Shown here: positions 27,125-36,580 of the stretch, piece after piece
Position numbering within the stretch: position 1 is the first letter of the stretch
How the letters are laid out: every line of letters begins with the position of its first letter
From: Bacillus tequilensis KCTC 13622
GTDB taxonomy: Bacteria > Bacillota > Bacilli > Bacillales > Bacillaceae
Reading direction: 5' to 3'
Length of the DNA stretch: 64,000 bases
Assembly (NCBI RefSeq): GCF_000507145.1
Contig: NZ_AYTO01000001.1
Span: 62,001 to 126,000 of the forward strand
The notes under the pieces: generated by a model
Database searches by the model: none
The model's input: the letters and a program-made list of their open reading frames with translations, nothing else
What the model was told of the DNA's origin: nothing
Made by a program: the position numbers and the translations under genes

Positions 27125-28414
27125 TTAACCGGAAATGGTTGCGTTTTGATTTGGTTTCGATTGGGACATAACAGTTGCTGCTTTTGCAGGATTAAATTTG
27201 CCTTCCCACTTGGACATCACAACGGCCGCAAGCGCGTTTCCAGTCAGGTTGACAACTGTACGTGCCATATCCATGATACGGTCTACGCCGGCAATAAAGG
27301 CAAGTCCTTCAGCCGGAACGCCGATGGTGCCAAGGGTTGCAAGCAGGACAACAAAAGAAGTTCCTGGAACAGCGGCCATCCCTTTAGATGTCACCATTAG
27401 GACGAGCACAAGCGTAATTTGGTGCCAAATCGTCAAGTCAATGCCGTATACCTGCGCCAAAAACAGCGCGGCAATAGATTGATAGAGAACAGAACCGTCT
27501 AAGTTAAACGTATATCCGATCGGAATCACAAATGAAACAATGCCTTTCGGACAGCCGATTTTCTCCATTTTTTCCATGATGCGCGGAAGAACTGTTTCAG
27601 AACTGGACGTACTGAACGCCAGTAAGATTTCATCCTTCATGTATGCAAGGAATTTAAAGATGCTGATGCCGGCGATTTTTCCGACAATTCCAAATATGAC
27701 AATTAAGAAGAAAGCAAGCGCGACATACACCAATCCAACGAGCTTTCCGAGAGAGAGAAGAGAACCGATCCCGAATTTAGACACAGTCACTCCGATTAGC
27801 GCGAAAACGCCAAATGGCGCTACTTTCATCACAAGGTTTACAACGTGGAACATGGCATGGGAGACGCCTTCGAAAAAGGCTAATACAGGCTTGCCTCTTT
27901 CACCGATCGCGGAAATTCCCAATGCAAATAGCACTGTAAAGCAGATGATGGCAAGAAGATCCCCTTCAACCAAGGACTGGAAGAAGTTTGTCGGCACAAT
28001 GTGCAGGAACGTTTCCGCCACTGATTTATTGCTTTGTTCTTTTTCGGTTTCAACATATTGACTGATGTCCGATTTTTGAGCTTCGTGTATATTAACTCCT
28101 GTACCCGGATGGAAGATGTTTGCAAGGGCTAGTCCGAGAATAATGGCAAATGTTGTGATGATCTCGAAGTACAGAATCGTTCTGAAGCCTAATTTACCGA
28201 CTTGCTTTCCATTTCCTGCACCGGCTACACCGATGATTAAGCTTGAGACAACAATAGGAATCACTATCATTTTGATTAAGCGTAAAAAGAGATCCCCGAT
28301 TGGCTGCAGGTAAGTTGGCAATGCTGGGTTACCATACCAAATAACGCCAACAATGACACCTAAAATAAGTCCAACGAATATTTGTGTGGCTAATCCAAAC
28401 CTAATTCTTTTCAT
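27125..28414 (-). CDS. gltT: Glutamate/aspartate:proton symporter GltT
   Basis: A 429-residue carrier of the DAACS (SLC1) family with eight helices and two re-entrant hairpins. Hallmarks are the serine-rich motif STSSSETVLPR, the NLDGS motif in helix 7 (TFNLDGSVLYQS) and VVNLTGNALAAVV in helix 8. In B. subtilis it is the main aspartate/glutamate uptake system. Start ATG 28414 follows CGGGAGG. It is a single gene. Confidence 0.95.
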   Translation of the reverse strand: MKRIRFGLATQIFVGLILGVIVGVIWYGNPALPTYLQPIGDLFLRLIKMIVIPIVVSSLIIGVAGAGNGKQVGKLGFRTILYFEIITTFAIILGLALANIFHPGTGVNIHEAQKSDISQYVETEKEQSNKSVAETFLHIVPTNFFQSLVEGDLLAIICFTVLFALGISAIGERGKPVLAFFEGVSHAMFHVVNLVMKVAPFGVFALIGVTVSKFGIGSLLSLGKLVGLVYVALAFFLIVIFGIVGKIAGISIFKFLAYMKDEILLAFSTSSSETVLPRIMEKMEKIGCPKGIVSFVIPIGYTFNLDGSVLYQSIAALFLAQVYGIDLTIWHQITLVLVLMVTSKGMAAVPGTSFVVLLATLGTIGVPAEGLAFIAGVDRIMDMARTVVNLTGNALAAVVMSKWEGKFNPAKAATVMSQSKPNQNATISG

Positions 28415-28649
28415 AGATTACCTCCCGAAAAACAAAGTATCAACATATATCATGAATAGACATATATTTAATCTCACTATTAGATCAAATTATAATAGAT
28501 AAGAAATGAATTCGTCTATAGTAAATTATATTTCGAAAATAAAGAATATTCAATGGTATTATGAAAATCACCAGAATTATCTAAAAACTGGTGAACTTTG
28601 ACCTAACCTGACTATCATTTCAAATGAAGAAACACGAGAAAAAATAAGA

Positions 28650-28677
28650 AAATCCCGCGCGTAAGGCGCGGGATTTT
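28650..28677 (-). terminator. Terminator of yhfH
   Basis: AAAATCCCGCGC pairs with GCGCGGGATTTT over GTAAG, followed on the minus strand by TTTTCTTATTTTTT. Confidence 0.85.
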
Positions 28678-28683
28678 CGCTCA

Positions 28684-28818
28684 TTACAAATCGTTTACTT
28701 TTATACAGTCATTGCAGATATTACCATAACACTCATGTTGCTCTTCAATCTTTTTTCCGCATTCCGCGCACTTTTTCGAAGGCAGGTTTCTAAAAAATTC
28801 TGTGATTTTTCCCAGCAT
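28684..28818 (-). CDS. yhfH: Zinc-ribbon micropeptide YhfH
   Basis: A 44-residue protein opened by ATG 28818, 7 bases after AGAGGG. It starts MLGKITEFFRNLPSKK and continues with two CxxC pairs (CAECGKK and ICNDCIK) plus a further Cys, a complete zinc-ribbon pattern. Its function is unknown; the conserved neighbourhood between gltT and yhfI and its own terminator support a real gene. Confidence 0.8.
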   Translation of the reverse strand: MLGKITEFFRNLPSKKCAECGKKIEEQHECYGNICNDCIKVNDL

Positions 28819-28974
28819 AACCAATCCCTCTTTTCCATTTGTAGTCATTTTATTGTAATATAACAGATTTTAAAAATCAATAACTGTTTTGATACAATGT
28901 TTAAAACATGCTTTTTTTAAGAAAAATGGGTATATTGAAGGGGATCAACTTTTTTGAAAAGATAGGAGGACATT

Positions 28975-29709
28975 ATGAAAGTTACAGTTATCGGATGCTA
29001 TGGCGGTTTTCCAGCCGCAAATGAAGCGACGTCAGGCTATTTGTTTCAATCGGGTGATTATTCTTTGCTTGTCGACTGCGGCAGTGCCGTATTATCTAAG
29101 CTGCTCGCATATGTACCGGCGGAAAAGCTGGATGCGGTCATTCTGTCTCATTATCATCATGACCATATTGCTGACATCGGGCCGCTCCAGTTTGCCAAAC
29201 AAGTCGGTTCATTTCTCGGCAAAGGAGACGATACGCTTCCGATTTACGGGCATGATGCTGATATAGAACAGTTTCAAAAGCTTACATATAAAACACATAC
29301 GAAAGGGATTGCCTATCAGCCGGATCAGCCGCTGACTATCGGTCCGTTTACAATTACCTTTTTAAAAACGATTCACCCGGTGACGTGCTATGCTATGAGA
29401 ATTACCGACGGCAGCCACACTGTCGTATATACCGCTGATTCGAGCTATCAGGATTCATTTATTCCGTTTTCGGAAAATGCCGATTTGCTAATCTCAGAAT
29501 GCAATTTTTATGCCGATCAAGATGGGACAAGCGCAGGGCATATGAACAGCTTGGAGGCCGGGCGAATTGCCAAAGAAGCGGGAGCGGGAGAGCTGATGCT
29601 GACGCATTTGCCGCATTTCGGCGTGCATGACCATCTTCGCAAAGAAGCGAAAACCGTTTTTAACGGCGAAGTGAATATTGCGGCATCAGGTTTTGTGTGG
29701 GAAGGATAA
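28975..29709 (+). CDS. yhfI: Metallo-beta-lactamase-fold hydrolase YhfI
   Basis: A 244-residue MBL-fold protein with the metal motif SHYHHDHIAD near residue 60, later ligands in KTIHPVTCYAM and TADSSYQDSF, and LTHLPHFG at the end. The overall layout matches the RNase Z/phosphodiesterase subgroup, but the tRNA-binding exosite arm is absent. Start ATG 28975 has AGGAGGA upstream. It precedes lplJ by 12 bases, so they form an operon. Confidence 0.88.
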   Translation: MKVTVIGCYGGFPAANEATSGYLFQSGDYSLLVDCGSAVLSKLLAYVPAEKLDAVILSHYHHDHIADIGPLQFAKQVGSFLGKGDDTLPIYGHDADIEQFQKLTYKTHTKGIAYQPDQPLTIGPFTITFLKTIHPVTCYAMRITDGSHTVVYTADSSYQDSFIPFSENADLLISECNFYADQDGTSAGHMNSLEAGRIAKEAGAGELMLTHLPHFGVHDHLRKEAKTVFNGEVNIAASGFVWEG

Positions 29710-29721
29710 AGGGGGAACACC

Positions 29722-30717
29722 ATGTTATTTATAGACAATCAACATATTAATGATCCGCGGATCAATCTTGCTATCGAGGAGTACTGTGTAAAGCATTTAG
29801 ATCCTAATCAGCCGTATTTGCTCTTTTATGTGAATCAACCGTCTATTATTATTGGGAAAAACCAAAATACAATAGAAGAAATTAATACAAAATATGTAGA
29901 GGAAAACGGGATTATCGTCGTCCGCCGTTTATCAGGCGGAGGCGCTGTATATCATGATCTGGGGAACTTGAACTTCAGCTTTATCACAAAGGATGAGGGA
30001 GACAGCTTTCATAATTTTAAAAAGTTCACTGAACCTGTAATTCAGGCATTACGCCAGCTTGGCGTTGAAGCGGAGTTAAGCGGCCGCAACGATATTGTAG
30101 CGGGTGGCCGGAAAATATCCGGAAACGCCCAGTTTGCGACAAAAGGGCGCATTTTCAGCCATGGCACCCTCATGTTTGATTCTGCCATTGATCATGTTGT
30201 GTCAGCACTAAAGGTGAAAAAGGATAAAATTGAATCAAAGGGCATCAAGTCGATCAGAAGCCGCGTGGCTAACATCAGTGAATTTCTCGATGATAAAATG
30301 ACGACGGAAGAATTCCGCAGCCATTTGCTTCGCCATATCTTTAACACAAATGACATTCAAAATGTTCCAGAGTATAAGCTGACGGAGAAAGATTGGGAGG
30401 TCATTCATCAAATTTCGAAAGAGCGCTATCAGAATTGGGATTGGAACTACGGCCGCTCACCGAAGTTTAACCTCAATCATTCGAAACGTTACCCGATTGG
30501 GTCGATTGATCTGCGCTTGGAAGTCAAGAAAGGCAAAATTGAGGACTGCAAAATCTTCGGAGATTTCTTCGGTGCCGGCGATGTATCTGAAGTTGAAAAC
30601 CTGCTGGTCGGAAAACAATACGAACGCAGCGTCATCGCTGATGTGCTGGAAGGTGTAAATCTCAAGCATTACTTTGGGAACATTACGAAAGAGGATTTCC
30701 TTGATCTGATTTATTAA
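29722..30717 (+). CDS. lplJ: Lipoate-protein ligase LplJ
   Basis: A 331-residue ATP-dependent ligase that attaches scavenged lipoate to E2 and GcvH lipoyl domains. The biotin/lipoate-ligase fold shows VRRLSGGGAVYHDLGNLN near 70-85 and GRNDIVAGGRKISGNAQ, with the catalytic Lys, near 130. A C-terminal accessory domain follows from about residue 250. Start ATG 29722 follows AAGGGGG. It lies in an operon with yhfI. Confidence 0.94.
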   Translation: MLFIDNQHINDPRINLAIEEYCVKHLDPNQPYLLFYVNQPSIIIGKNQNTIEEINTKYVEENGIIVVRRLSGGGAVYHDLGNLNFSFITKDEGDSFHNFKKFTEPVIQALRQLGVEAELSGRNDIVAGGRKISGNAQFATKGRIFSHGTLMFDSAIDHVVSALKVKKDKIESKGIKSIRSRVANISEFLDDKMTTEEFRSHLLRHIFNTNDIQNVPEYKLTEKDWEVIHQISKERYQNWDWNYGRSPKFNLNHSKRYPIGSIDLRLEVKKGKIEDCKIFGDFFGAGDVSEVENLLVGKQYERSVIADVLEGVNLKHYFGNITKEDFLDLIY

Positions 30718-30781
30718 GGCAAAACACATTGTTTGAATGAGCGGCTGTGTTTTTGAAATAATGGAGACAGGAGGGATTCAC

Positions 30782-31426
30782 ATGAAGGTGTTTTTAATCG
30801 GAGCGAACGGACAAATCGGACAAAAACTTGTTTCTTTATTCCAAGACAATCCTGATCATTCCGTCAGAGCGATGGTCAGAAAAGAAGAACAGAAAGCGCC
30901 TCTCGAAGCTGCCGGTGCAGAAGCCGTGCTTGCCAATCTTGAAGGCAGCCCGAAAGAAATCGCCGCCGCGGCAAAAGGCTGCGACGCGATGATTTTCACA
31001 GCGGGTTCCGGCGGCAGCACAGGTTATGATAAAACGCTGCTGGTTGATCTAGATGGAGCGGCAAAAGCCATTGAAGCCGCGGACATCGCAGGAATCAAAC
31101 GGTTTATTATGGTCAGCGCCCTGCAAGCTCACAACCGTGAAAATTGGAATGAGTCGCTTAAACCATATTATGTGGCCAAGCATTATGCTGATAAAATTTT
31201 GGAAGCAAGCGGTTTAACCTATACGATTATCCGCCCGGGAGGCCTTCGCAATGAGCCTGGGACGGGAACTGTTTCAGCAGCCGCCGATTTGGAGCGGGGA
31301 TTCATTTCCCGTGAGGACGTTGCGAAAACGGTCATTGCCTCTTTGGATGAAACCAATACGGAAAATCGGGCCTTTGACCTGACAGAAGGAGATACACCGA
31401 TTGCCGAAGCATTAAAGAAACTATAA
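30782..31426 (+). CDS. yhfK: NAD(P)-binding SDR-like protein YhfK
   Basis: A 214-residue atypical short-chain dehydrogenase of the NmrA/biliverdin-reductase-like group. It has GANGQIGQKL at the N-terminus, ANLEGSP after the second strand, and YYVAKHYAD providing a Tyr-x3-Lys-like pair. ATG 30782 follows ACAGGAGGG; the earlier ATG at 30737 lacks a site. The substrate is unknown. Confidence 0.87.
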   Translation: MKVFLIGANGQIGQKLVSLFQDNPDHSVRAMVRKEEQKAPLEAAGAEAVLANLEGSPKEIAAAAKGCDAMIFTAGSGGSTGYDKTLLVDLDGAAKAIEAADIAGIKRFIMVSALQAHNRENWNESLKPYYVAKHYADKILEASGLTYTIIRPGGLRNEPGTGTVSAAADLERGFISREDVAKTVIASLDETNTENRAFDLTEGDTPIAEALKKL

Positions 31427-31433
31427 CAGTACT

Positions 31434-31469
31434 GACACTCGGGGCTTTTTGCTCTTGAGTGTTTTTTTC
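31434..31469 (+). terminator. Terminator of yhfK
   Basis: ACACTC and GAGTGT form the outer stem and GGGC/GCTC the inner stem over TTTTT, then seven T. The 3' half overlaps the -35 box of the lcfB promoter. Confidence 0.7.
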
Positions 31470-31483
31470 TGTTTCCCTATAAT
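31455..31483 (+). promoter_or_regulatory. Sigma-A promoter of lcfB
   Basis: TTGAGT (31455-31460) and a perfect TATAAT (31478-31483) are spaced by 17 bases, upstream of the FadR box. Confidence 0.7.
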
Positions 31484-31508
31484 GAATGAGAAAGCTTATC
31501 TTCAATAA

Positions 31509-31526
31509 TGAATGACTATTCATTCA
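31509..31526 (+). promoter_or_regulatory. FadR operator of lcfB
   Basis: TGAATGACTATTCATTCA matches the B. subtilis FadR consensus TGAATGAMTANTCATTCA completely. It lies about 20 bases downstream of the predicted transcription start, 18 bases before the lcfB start codon. Long-chain acyl-CoA is the known inducer. Confidence 0.92.
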
Positions 31527-31543
31527 CTTTAAGGGGTGGGAGA

Positions 31544-33085
31544 ATGAATCTCGTTTCGAAATTGGAAGAGACAGCATCTGAGAAGCCCGACAGCACCGCA
31601 TGCAGGTTTAAGGATCACATGATGACGTATCAGGAGCTGAATGCACACATTCAGCGATTTGCGGACAGCCTTCAGGAAGCCGGTATGGAGAAAGGGGACC
31701 ATCTTGCTTTGCTGCTTGGCAATTCGCCTGATTTTATCATCGCGTTTTTTGGTGCGTTAAAGGCTGGGGTTGTGGCCGTGCCTATCAATCCGATGTATAC
31801 GCCGACAGAAATAGGTTATATGCTGACAAACGGGGATGTAAAGGCGATCGTAGGCGCTGATCAGCTTTTGCCGCTTTATGAAAGCATGCATGAATCACTG
31901 CCAAAGGTTGAACTCGTCATTTTGTGTCCGACGGGAGACGCCGAGCCTGAAGCTTCCGATCCAGAGGTCAAAATGAAAATGACAACGTTTGCAAAAATGC
32001 TGCGTCCGGCATCTGTCTCTAAACAAAGCCCGGAGCTTGTCCCTGATGATACCGCGGTCATCCTATATACGTCAGGAACGACCGGAAAACCGAAAGGCGC
32101 CATGCTGACCCATCAGAATTTGTACAGCAATGCCAACGATGTCGCCGGCTATTTGGGAATGGATGAGACGGACAATGTGGTCTGCGCTCTTCCCATGTTT
32201 CACGTGTTTTGTTTAACCGTCTGCATGAATGCCCCTCTGATGAGCGGCGCAACGATCTTGATTGAACCTCAATTCAGTCCGGCATCTGTTTTTAAGCTTG
32301 TTAAAGAAAAGCAGGCCACCATTTTTGCCGGCGTGCCGACGATGTATAATTACTTGTTTCAGCATGAAAAGGGGAGAAAAGATGACTTTTCTTCCATCCG
32401 TCTGTGCATTTCTGGAGGTGCGGCCATGCCAGTCGCACTGCTGACGGCATTTGAAGAAAAATTCGGCGTGACCATTTTGGAAGGCTACGGGCTTTCAGAA
32501 GCATCACCCGTGACGTGCTTTAACCCATTTGACAGGGGCAGAAAGCCGGGCTCGATCGGGACAAGTATATTACATGTCGAAAACAAGGTCGTAGATCCGC
32601 TCGGACGCGAGCTTCCTGCTCACAAGGTCGGCGAATTGATCGTAAAAGGCCCCAATGTGATGAAAGGCTATTATAAAATGCCGATGGAAACAAAGCATGC
32701 ATTAAAAGATGGGTGGCTTTATACTGGGGACTTGGCAAGACGGGATGAGGACGGTTATTTTTACATTGTTGACCGGAAAAAAGACATGATTATTGTAGGA
32801 GGATACAATGTGTATCCACGTGAGGTGGAGGAGGTGCTGTACAGCCACCCGGATGTCAAAGAGGCGGTTGTCATCGGCGTGCCGGACCCTCAAAGCGGGG
32901 AAGCGGTAAAGGGATATGTTGTGCCGAAACACTCTGGCGTAACAGAAGCGGATGTCATGGAGCACTGTGAAAAACATCTGGTGAAATACAAACGGCCTGC
33001 CGAGATTACGTTTCTTGACGACATTCCGAAAAATGCGACGGGGAAGCTGCTCAGACGGGCGCTGAGAGATATTTTGCCTCAATAA
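31544..33085 (+). CDS. lcfB: Long-chain fatty acyl-CoA ligase LcfB
   Basis: A 513-residue ANL-superfamily ligase that activates fatty acids to acyl-CoA for beta-oxidation. Motifs: P-loop-like [13 protein letters not shown] (about 175), [11 protein letters not shown] (about 320), [13 protein letters not shown] (about 400) and the C-terminal Lys in [13 protein letters not shown] 31544 follows GGGGTGGG. It is under FadR control and followed by a terminator. Confidence 0.94.
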   Translation: MNLVSKLEETASEKPDSTACRFKDHMMTYQELNAHIQRFADSLQEAGMEKGDHLALLLGNSPDFIIAFFGALKAGVVAVPINPMYTPTEIGYMLTNGDVKAIVGADQLLPLYESMHESLPKVELVILCPTGDAEPEASDPEVKMKMTTFAKMLRPASVSKQSPELVPDDTAVILYTSGTTGKPKGAMLTHQNLYSNANDVAGYLGMDETDNVVCALPMFHVFCLTVCMNAPLMSGATILIEPQFSPASVFKLVKEKQATIFAGVPTMYNYLFQHEKGRKDDFSSIRLCISGGAAMPVALLTAFEEKFGVTILEGYGLSEASPVTCFNPFDRGRKPGSIGTSILHVENKVVDPLGRELPAHKVGELIVKGPNVMKGYYKMPMETKHALKDGWLYTGDLARRDEDGYFYIVDRKKDMIIVGGYNVYPREVEEVLYSHPDVKEAVVIGVPDPQSGEAVKGYVVPKHSGVTEADVMEHCEKHLVKYKRPAEITFLDDIPKNATGKLLRRALRDILPQ

Positions 33086-33090
33086 TACGA

Positions 33091-33119
33091 AAAAAGCGAA
33101 GCGGCGAGCTTCGCTTTTT
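33091..33119. terminator. Terminator between lcfB and yhfM
   Basis: AAAAAGCGAAGC and GCTTCGCTTTTT form a stem over a short loop between convergent genes. Confidence 0.88.
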
Positions 33120-33124
33120 CATTT

Positions 33125-33520
33125 TCAATCCTTTGCTTCTTTTTTAATAATGTTTAGCAGCGCCTTTGTATCATTTTTGCTTAATTTGTAATATGTGCCG
33201 TCCTTCAAAAAAACGGCTTGCCGGCTCCCGTCAATCCACAGTCTGAATGAGTCGTACCGGTCTTTATGGAACTTGATTGTCCCTTCGTAATCAGGAGCTG
33301 CTGTTTTTTCTGTTTTCAGCTGTTTTCCCTGATTCATAATGTCCAGCATATCTTTGACATGCTGCCTTTTTTCAATCTTGATATCTTCCCGGCCGCTTGA
33401 AGACAGTGTGATCAAATCCGCGTCTACCGATTGATACACATCACCTGACCGGCTGTAAAGATAGAAAAATGCAATAAACACGAGACCGATTACCACGATG
33501 GCTGCCACTATTTTTTTCAT
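33125..33520 (-). CDS. yhfM: Membrane-anchored protein YhfM
   Basis: A 131-residue protein with one N-terminal hydrophobic helix (residues 3-24, probably an uncleaved anchor) and an extracellular part of about 105 residues rich in Lys and Asp. No catalytic motif is visible. ATG 33520 is preferred to two earlier ATGs because GGAG lies about 9 bases before it. The function is unknown. Confidence 0.75.
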   Translation of the reverse strand: MKKIVAAIVVIGLVFIAFFYLYSRSGDVYQSVDADLITLSSSGREDIKIEKRQHVKDMLDIMNQGKQLKTEKTAAPDYEGTIKFHKDRYDSFRLWIDGSRQAVFLKDGTYYKLSKNDTKALLNIIKKEAKD

Positions 33521-33669
33521 TTGCATCACTCCAAACATTGTTAGTTTTCCCAGTGATCCGGGTTTCCATGCCTAAAAGGAAGGAAAAGTACGGACACATA
33601 GCTTGGTTCTAAGAATTTCAATTTATGATTACAATAGAAGTAACGGGTTGATGTGAGGAGTGAGGTGTT

Positions 33670-34959
33670 ATGCGCAAGTGGATTGCGGCAGCAGGGCTTG
33701 CTTACGTGCTGTACGGGCTGTTTTTTTATTGGTATTTTTTTCTGTCCGGTGATTCCGCAGTACCGGAGGCTGTGAAAGGGACGCAGGCTGACCCGGCTTC
33801 TTTCATGAAGCCGTCTGAATTGGCAGTGGCCGAGCAGTATTCGAATGTAAAGAATTTTTTATTTTTTATCGGGATTCCTCTTGATTGGTTCTTGTTCTTT
33901 GTATTGCTTGTCAGCGGCGCGTCAAAGAAAATCAAGAAGTGGATGGAAGCAGCCGTGCCTTTTCGGTTTTTGCAGATCAGTGGTTTTGTGTTTGTGCTTT
34001 CGCTGATCACAGCGTTGGTGACGCTGCCTTTAGATTGGATAGGCTATCAAGTATCGCTTGACTACAACATTTCCACACAGACAGCAGCGAGCTGGGCTAA
34101 GGATCAGGTTATCAGCTTTTGGATCAGCTTCCCGATCTTTACGCTTTGCGTTCTCGTGTTTTATTGGCTGATCAAAAGACATGAAAAAAAATGGTGGTTA
34201 TACGCCTGGCTGTTAACAGTGCCATTTTCGCTGTTTCTGTTTTTTATTCAGCCGGTCATTATCGATCCTTTATACAATGATTTCTATCCGTTAAAAAACA
34301 AAGAGCTTGAAACCAAAATTTTAGAGCTGGCAGAAGAAGCTAATATTCCGGCAGACCATGTGTATGAAGTGAACATGTCTGAAAAAACAAATGCGCTTAA
34401 TGCCTATGTCACTGGAATTGGGGCTAACAAACGGATTGTATTGTGGGATACGACGCTGAACAAACTTGACGATTCAGAAATTCTCTTTATTATGGGCCAC
34501 GAAATGGGCCATTATGTCATGAAGCATGTTTATATCGGGCTGGCTGGCTATTTGCTCGTGTCGCTAGCCGGATTTTATATCGTTGATAAGCTTTTCAAGC
34601 GGACGGTTCGCTTTACCCGCCGCATGTTTCATTTGGAGGGACGGCATGATCTTGCAGCACTGCCGCTGCTAATGCTTTTGTTTTCCATTTTGAGCTTTGC
34701 GGTTACGCCTTTTTCTAATGCTGTCTCGCGCTATGAGGAGAATCAGGCTGACCAATATGGGATTGAGCTGACGGAGAATAGAGAAGCCGCTGTCAAAACG
34801 TTTCAGGATTTGGCTGTGACGGGACTGAGTCAGGTTGATCCTCCCGTGCTTGTAAAGATTTTCAGAGGCAGCCACCCTTCCATTATGGAACGGATTCAAC
34901 ACGCCGAACAAGAGAATGCATCAGAGCATCCTGCCTCAGAACAGGACGCTGATCAATAA
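33670..34959 (+). CDS. yhfN: Ste24-type M48 membrane metalloprotease YhfN
   Basis: A 429-residue integral membrane peptidase of the CAAX-prenyl-protease-1/Ste24 family. About five helices precede the zinc site MGHEMGHYVMKH (about 275-290), and the third ligand lies in SRYEENQADQYG (about 355). ATG 33670 follows AGGTG. Bacterial members degrade or process membrane proteins; the substrate here is unknown. It is convergent with aprE across a shared terminator. Confidence 0.9.
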   Translation: MRKWIAAAGLAYVLYGLFFYWYFFLSGDSAVPEAVKGTQADPASFMKPSELAVAEQYSNVKNFLFFIGIPLDWFLFFVLLVSGASKKIKKWMEAAVPFRFLQISGFVFVLSLITALVTLPLDWIGYQVSLDYNISTQTAASWAKDQVISFWISFPIFTLCVLVFYWLIKRHEKKWWLYAWLLTVPFSLFLFFIQPVIIDPLYNDFYPLKNKELETKILELAEEANIPADHVYEVNMSEKTNALNAYVTGIGANKRIVLWDTTLNKLDDSEILFIMGHEMGHYVMKHVYIGLAGYLLVSLAGFYIVDKLFKRTVRFTRRMFHLEGRHDLAALPLLMLLFSILSFAVTPFSNAVSRYEENQADQYGIELTENREAAVKTFQDLAVTGLSQVDPPVLVKIFRGSHPSIMERIQHAEQENASEHPASEQDADQ

Positions 34960-34990
34960 AAAGAAGCAGGTATGGAACCTGCTTCTTTTT
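34958..34990. terminator. Terminator between yhfN and aprE
   Basis: AAAAAGAAGCAGGT pairs with ACCTGCTTCTTTTT over ATGGA; bidirectional. Confidence 0.92.
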
Positions 34991-34994
34991 ATTA

Positions 34995-36140
34995 TTATTG
35001 TGCTGCTGCTTGTACATTGATTAAGCCTTTTCCATAGTAGAAAGAGTTTCCAAGGTTTGTTGCAGTGCTTTCTAAACGATCACGGACCTGCGTGTTTGTC
35101 CAATTTGGGTGCTTAGAAAGAATTAACGCTGCTGCTCCGGCTACGTGCGGAGTCGCCATAGACGTTCCATTGTAAGAACCGTATTTGCCTCCAGGAAGTG
35201 TGCTTTGGATGGATACGCCAGGAGCCATCACATCAAGCTCAGAACCTACGCTTGAGAATGAAGCTCTTTGGTTGCTGCTGTCTACCGCACCTACCGCGAT
35301 GGTAGAAGGATATTTCGCAGGATAGCCGACTGTGCTTGAGCTTCCGTTTGTGCCTTCGTTTCCGGCTGCAACCGCAACGACGATACCGCTGGCAACGGCT
35401 TTATCAACGACTGTTTTTAGCGCTGTAGAACCAGAAGGTCCGCCAAGGCTCATGTTGATCACGTCCATATTGTTGGAAATGGCCCACTCAATGCCGTTAA
35501 TAATCCAGCTGTATTGGCCGCTTCCTGATGAGTTAAGAACTTTTACTGCATATAACGATGCGTTTGGCGCTACGCCCAGAACACCGATTGTGTTATTAAG
35601 AGCGGCAATCGTACCGGCTACATGTGTGCCGTGAGAACTGCCGTCCTGGTATGGGTTTGTTTCAGAAGGTACGAAGCTTGCTCCGCCTTTGACGTTTAAG
35701 TCAGGATGAGAAGAATCAATTCCGCTGTCGATAACAGCGACTTTTACGTTAGAGCCTGTGTAGCCTTGAGAGTGAAGAGCCGGCGCTTTAATTTGAGAAA
35801 TGCCGTAAGGAACAGACTGCGCATATTCATGTGCAATATGATCTTCTTCCACATATGCAACGCTCGGATCTTGTTTTAGTTCTTTTACAGCTTTTTCATC
35901 CAATGTTGCTGCGGCTGCGTTAACATATTTAAATTGCTTTTGGACATTGCCGCCTTTTTCAGAAATAACATCCTTTTTCTTTGCGGAACTCATAGCACTC
36001 ATTGTCTGTTTAAATCCGACAATGTACTTTTTTTCTGTACCGCTTTTTCCGACAGCCTGCGCAGACATGTTGCTGAATGCCATCGTAAAGATTAACGTTA
36101 ACGCAAACAACAAGCTGACCCACAATTTTTTGCTTCTCAC
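34995..36140 (-). CDS. aprE: Subtilisin E, extracellular alkaline serine protease AprE
   Basis: A 381-residue preproprotease. The Sec signal peptide (residues 1-29, ending MSAQA) is followed by an I9 propeptide (YIVGFKQTM to HEYA) and the mature enzyme starting AQSVPYGIS. Mature catalytic residues are Asp32 in AVIDSGID, His64 in [10 protein letters not shown] and Ser221 in [12 protein letters not shown]. It starts with GTG at 36140 after GGGAGAGGG. Mature-domain differences such as LNSSGSG and GGPSGS separate it from the 168 sequence as I recall it. Expression is controlled by DegU, AbrB, ScoC and SinR from the long upstream region. Confidence 0.97.
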   Translation of the reverse strand: MRSKKLWVSLLFALTLIFTMAFSNMSAQAVGKSGTEKKYIVGFKQTMSAMSSAKKKDVISEKGGNVQKQFKYVNAAAATLDEKAVKELKQDPSVAYVEEDHIAHEYAQSVPYGISQIKAPALHSQGYTGSNVKVAVIDSGIDSSHPDLNVKGGASFVPSETNPYQDGSSHGTHVAGTIAALNNTIGVLGVAPNASLYAVKVLNSSGSGQYSWIINGIEWAISNNMDVINMSLGGPSGSTALKTVVDKAVASGIVVAVAAGNEGTNGSSSTVGYPAKYPSTIAVGAVDSSNQRASFSSVGSELDVMAPGVSIQSTLPGGKYGSYNGTSMATPHVAGAAALILSKHPNWTNTQVRDRLESTATNLGNSFYYGKGLINVQAAAQ

Positions 36141-36206
36141 TCTTTACCCTCTCCCTTTTAAAAAATATTCAGATTAGCCTCATTTGAGGGACTATTCTGT
36201 AAATTT

Positions 36207-36235
36207 ATTGTAATAGATGGAATAATATTTTAGTA
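36207..36235 (-). promoter_or_regulatory. Sigma-A promoter of aprE
   Basis: On the minus strand TACTAA (-35, 36230-36235) and TACAAT (-10, 36207-36212) are separated by 17 bases, the arrangement known for aprE. The weak -35 fits a promoter needing DegU. Confidence 0.85.
36221..36229 (-). promoter_or_regulatory. ScoC-type site inside the aprE promoter
   Basis: AATAATATT fits the ScoC consensus RATANTATY and lies between the -10 and -35 boxes, where binding would block RNA polymerase. Confidence 0.65.
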
Positions 36236-36580
36236 GACCTATTTTTTCGCGATGATTTTATTTCTATTTAGGTATATCATCTCTCGCTATTTCTGTAGAG
36301 ACTCGAAATAACTATTTTCATACAGAAAAGAACGAAAATAGGCATGTGTAAATGTTCATTACGCTGAGTCTCCAGACTTTTTCAGGTTAAATGCTCCTGC
36401 GCCCCGGCAAACTCGTGTCGAAAAAAACACTTCAAATGGCCTGCATATGTTTCCGTGGGTTTAACGAATACTATTGTGATATTTTTTCAATGCATGCTGA
36501 TAAAAGTATTCTGAAAATGAACTTTACAGAAAATTCTATTGAATATAAAATGAAACGATTATAGAGAGGGAGGAAATACA
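36236..36580. other. aprE-yhfO regulatory interval
   Basis: There is no gene in this AT-rich 345-bp stretch. In strain 168 the corresponding region binds DegU, AbrB, SinR and ScoC. Here I can point only to the distal ScoC-type site and to the yhfO ribosome site GAGAGGGAGG at 36563-36572. Confidence 0.6.
36467..36475 (-). promoter_or_regulatory. Distal ScoC-type site upstream of aprE
   Basis: AATACTATT (plus strand) fits RATANTATY about 270 bases upstream of the aprE transcription start, where distal ScoC binding is known in strain 168. Confidence 0.5.

Noticed and set aside
27540-28061. 173-codon open frame antisense to gltT
   Set aside because: It is a shadow of the conserved symporter gene, with no start signal.
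36300-36560. Possible small genes in the aprE-yhfO gap
   Set aside because: Frames are short and lack ribosome sites; the region is better explained as regulatory DNA.
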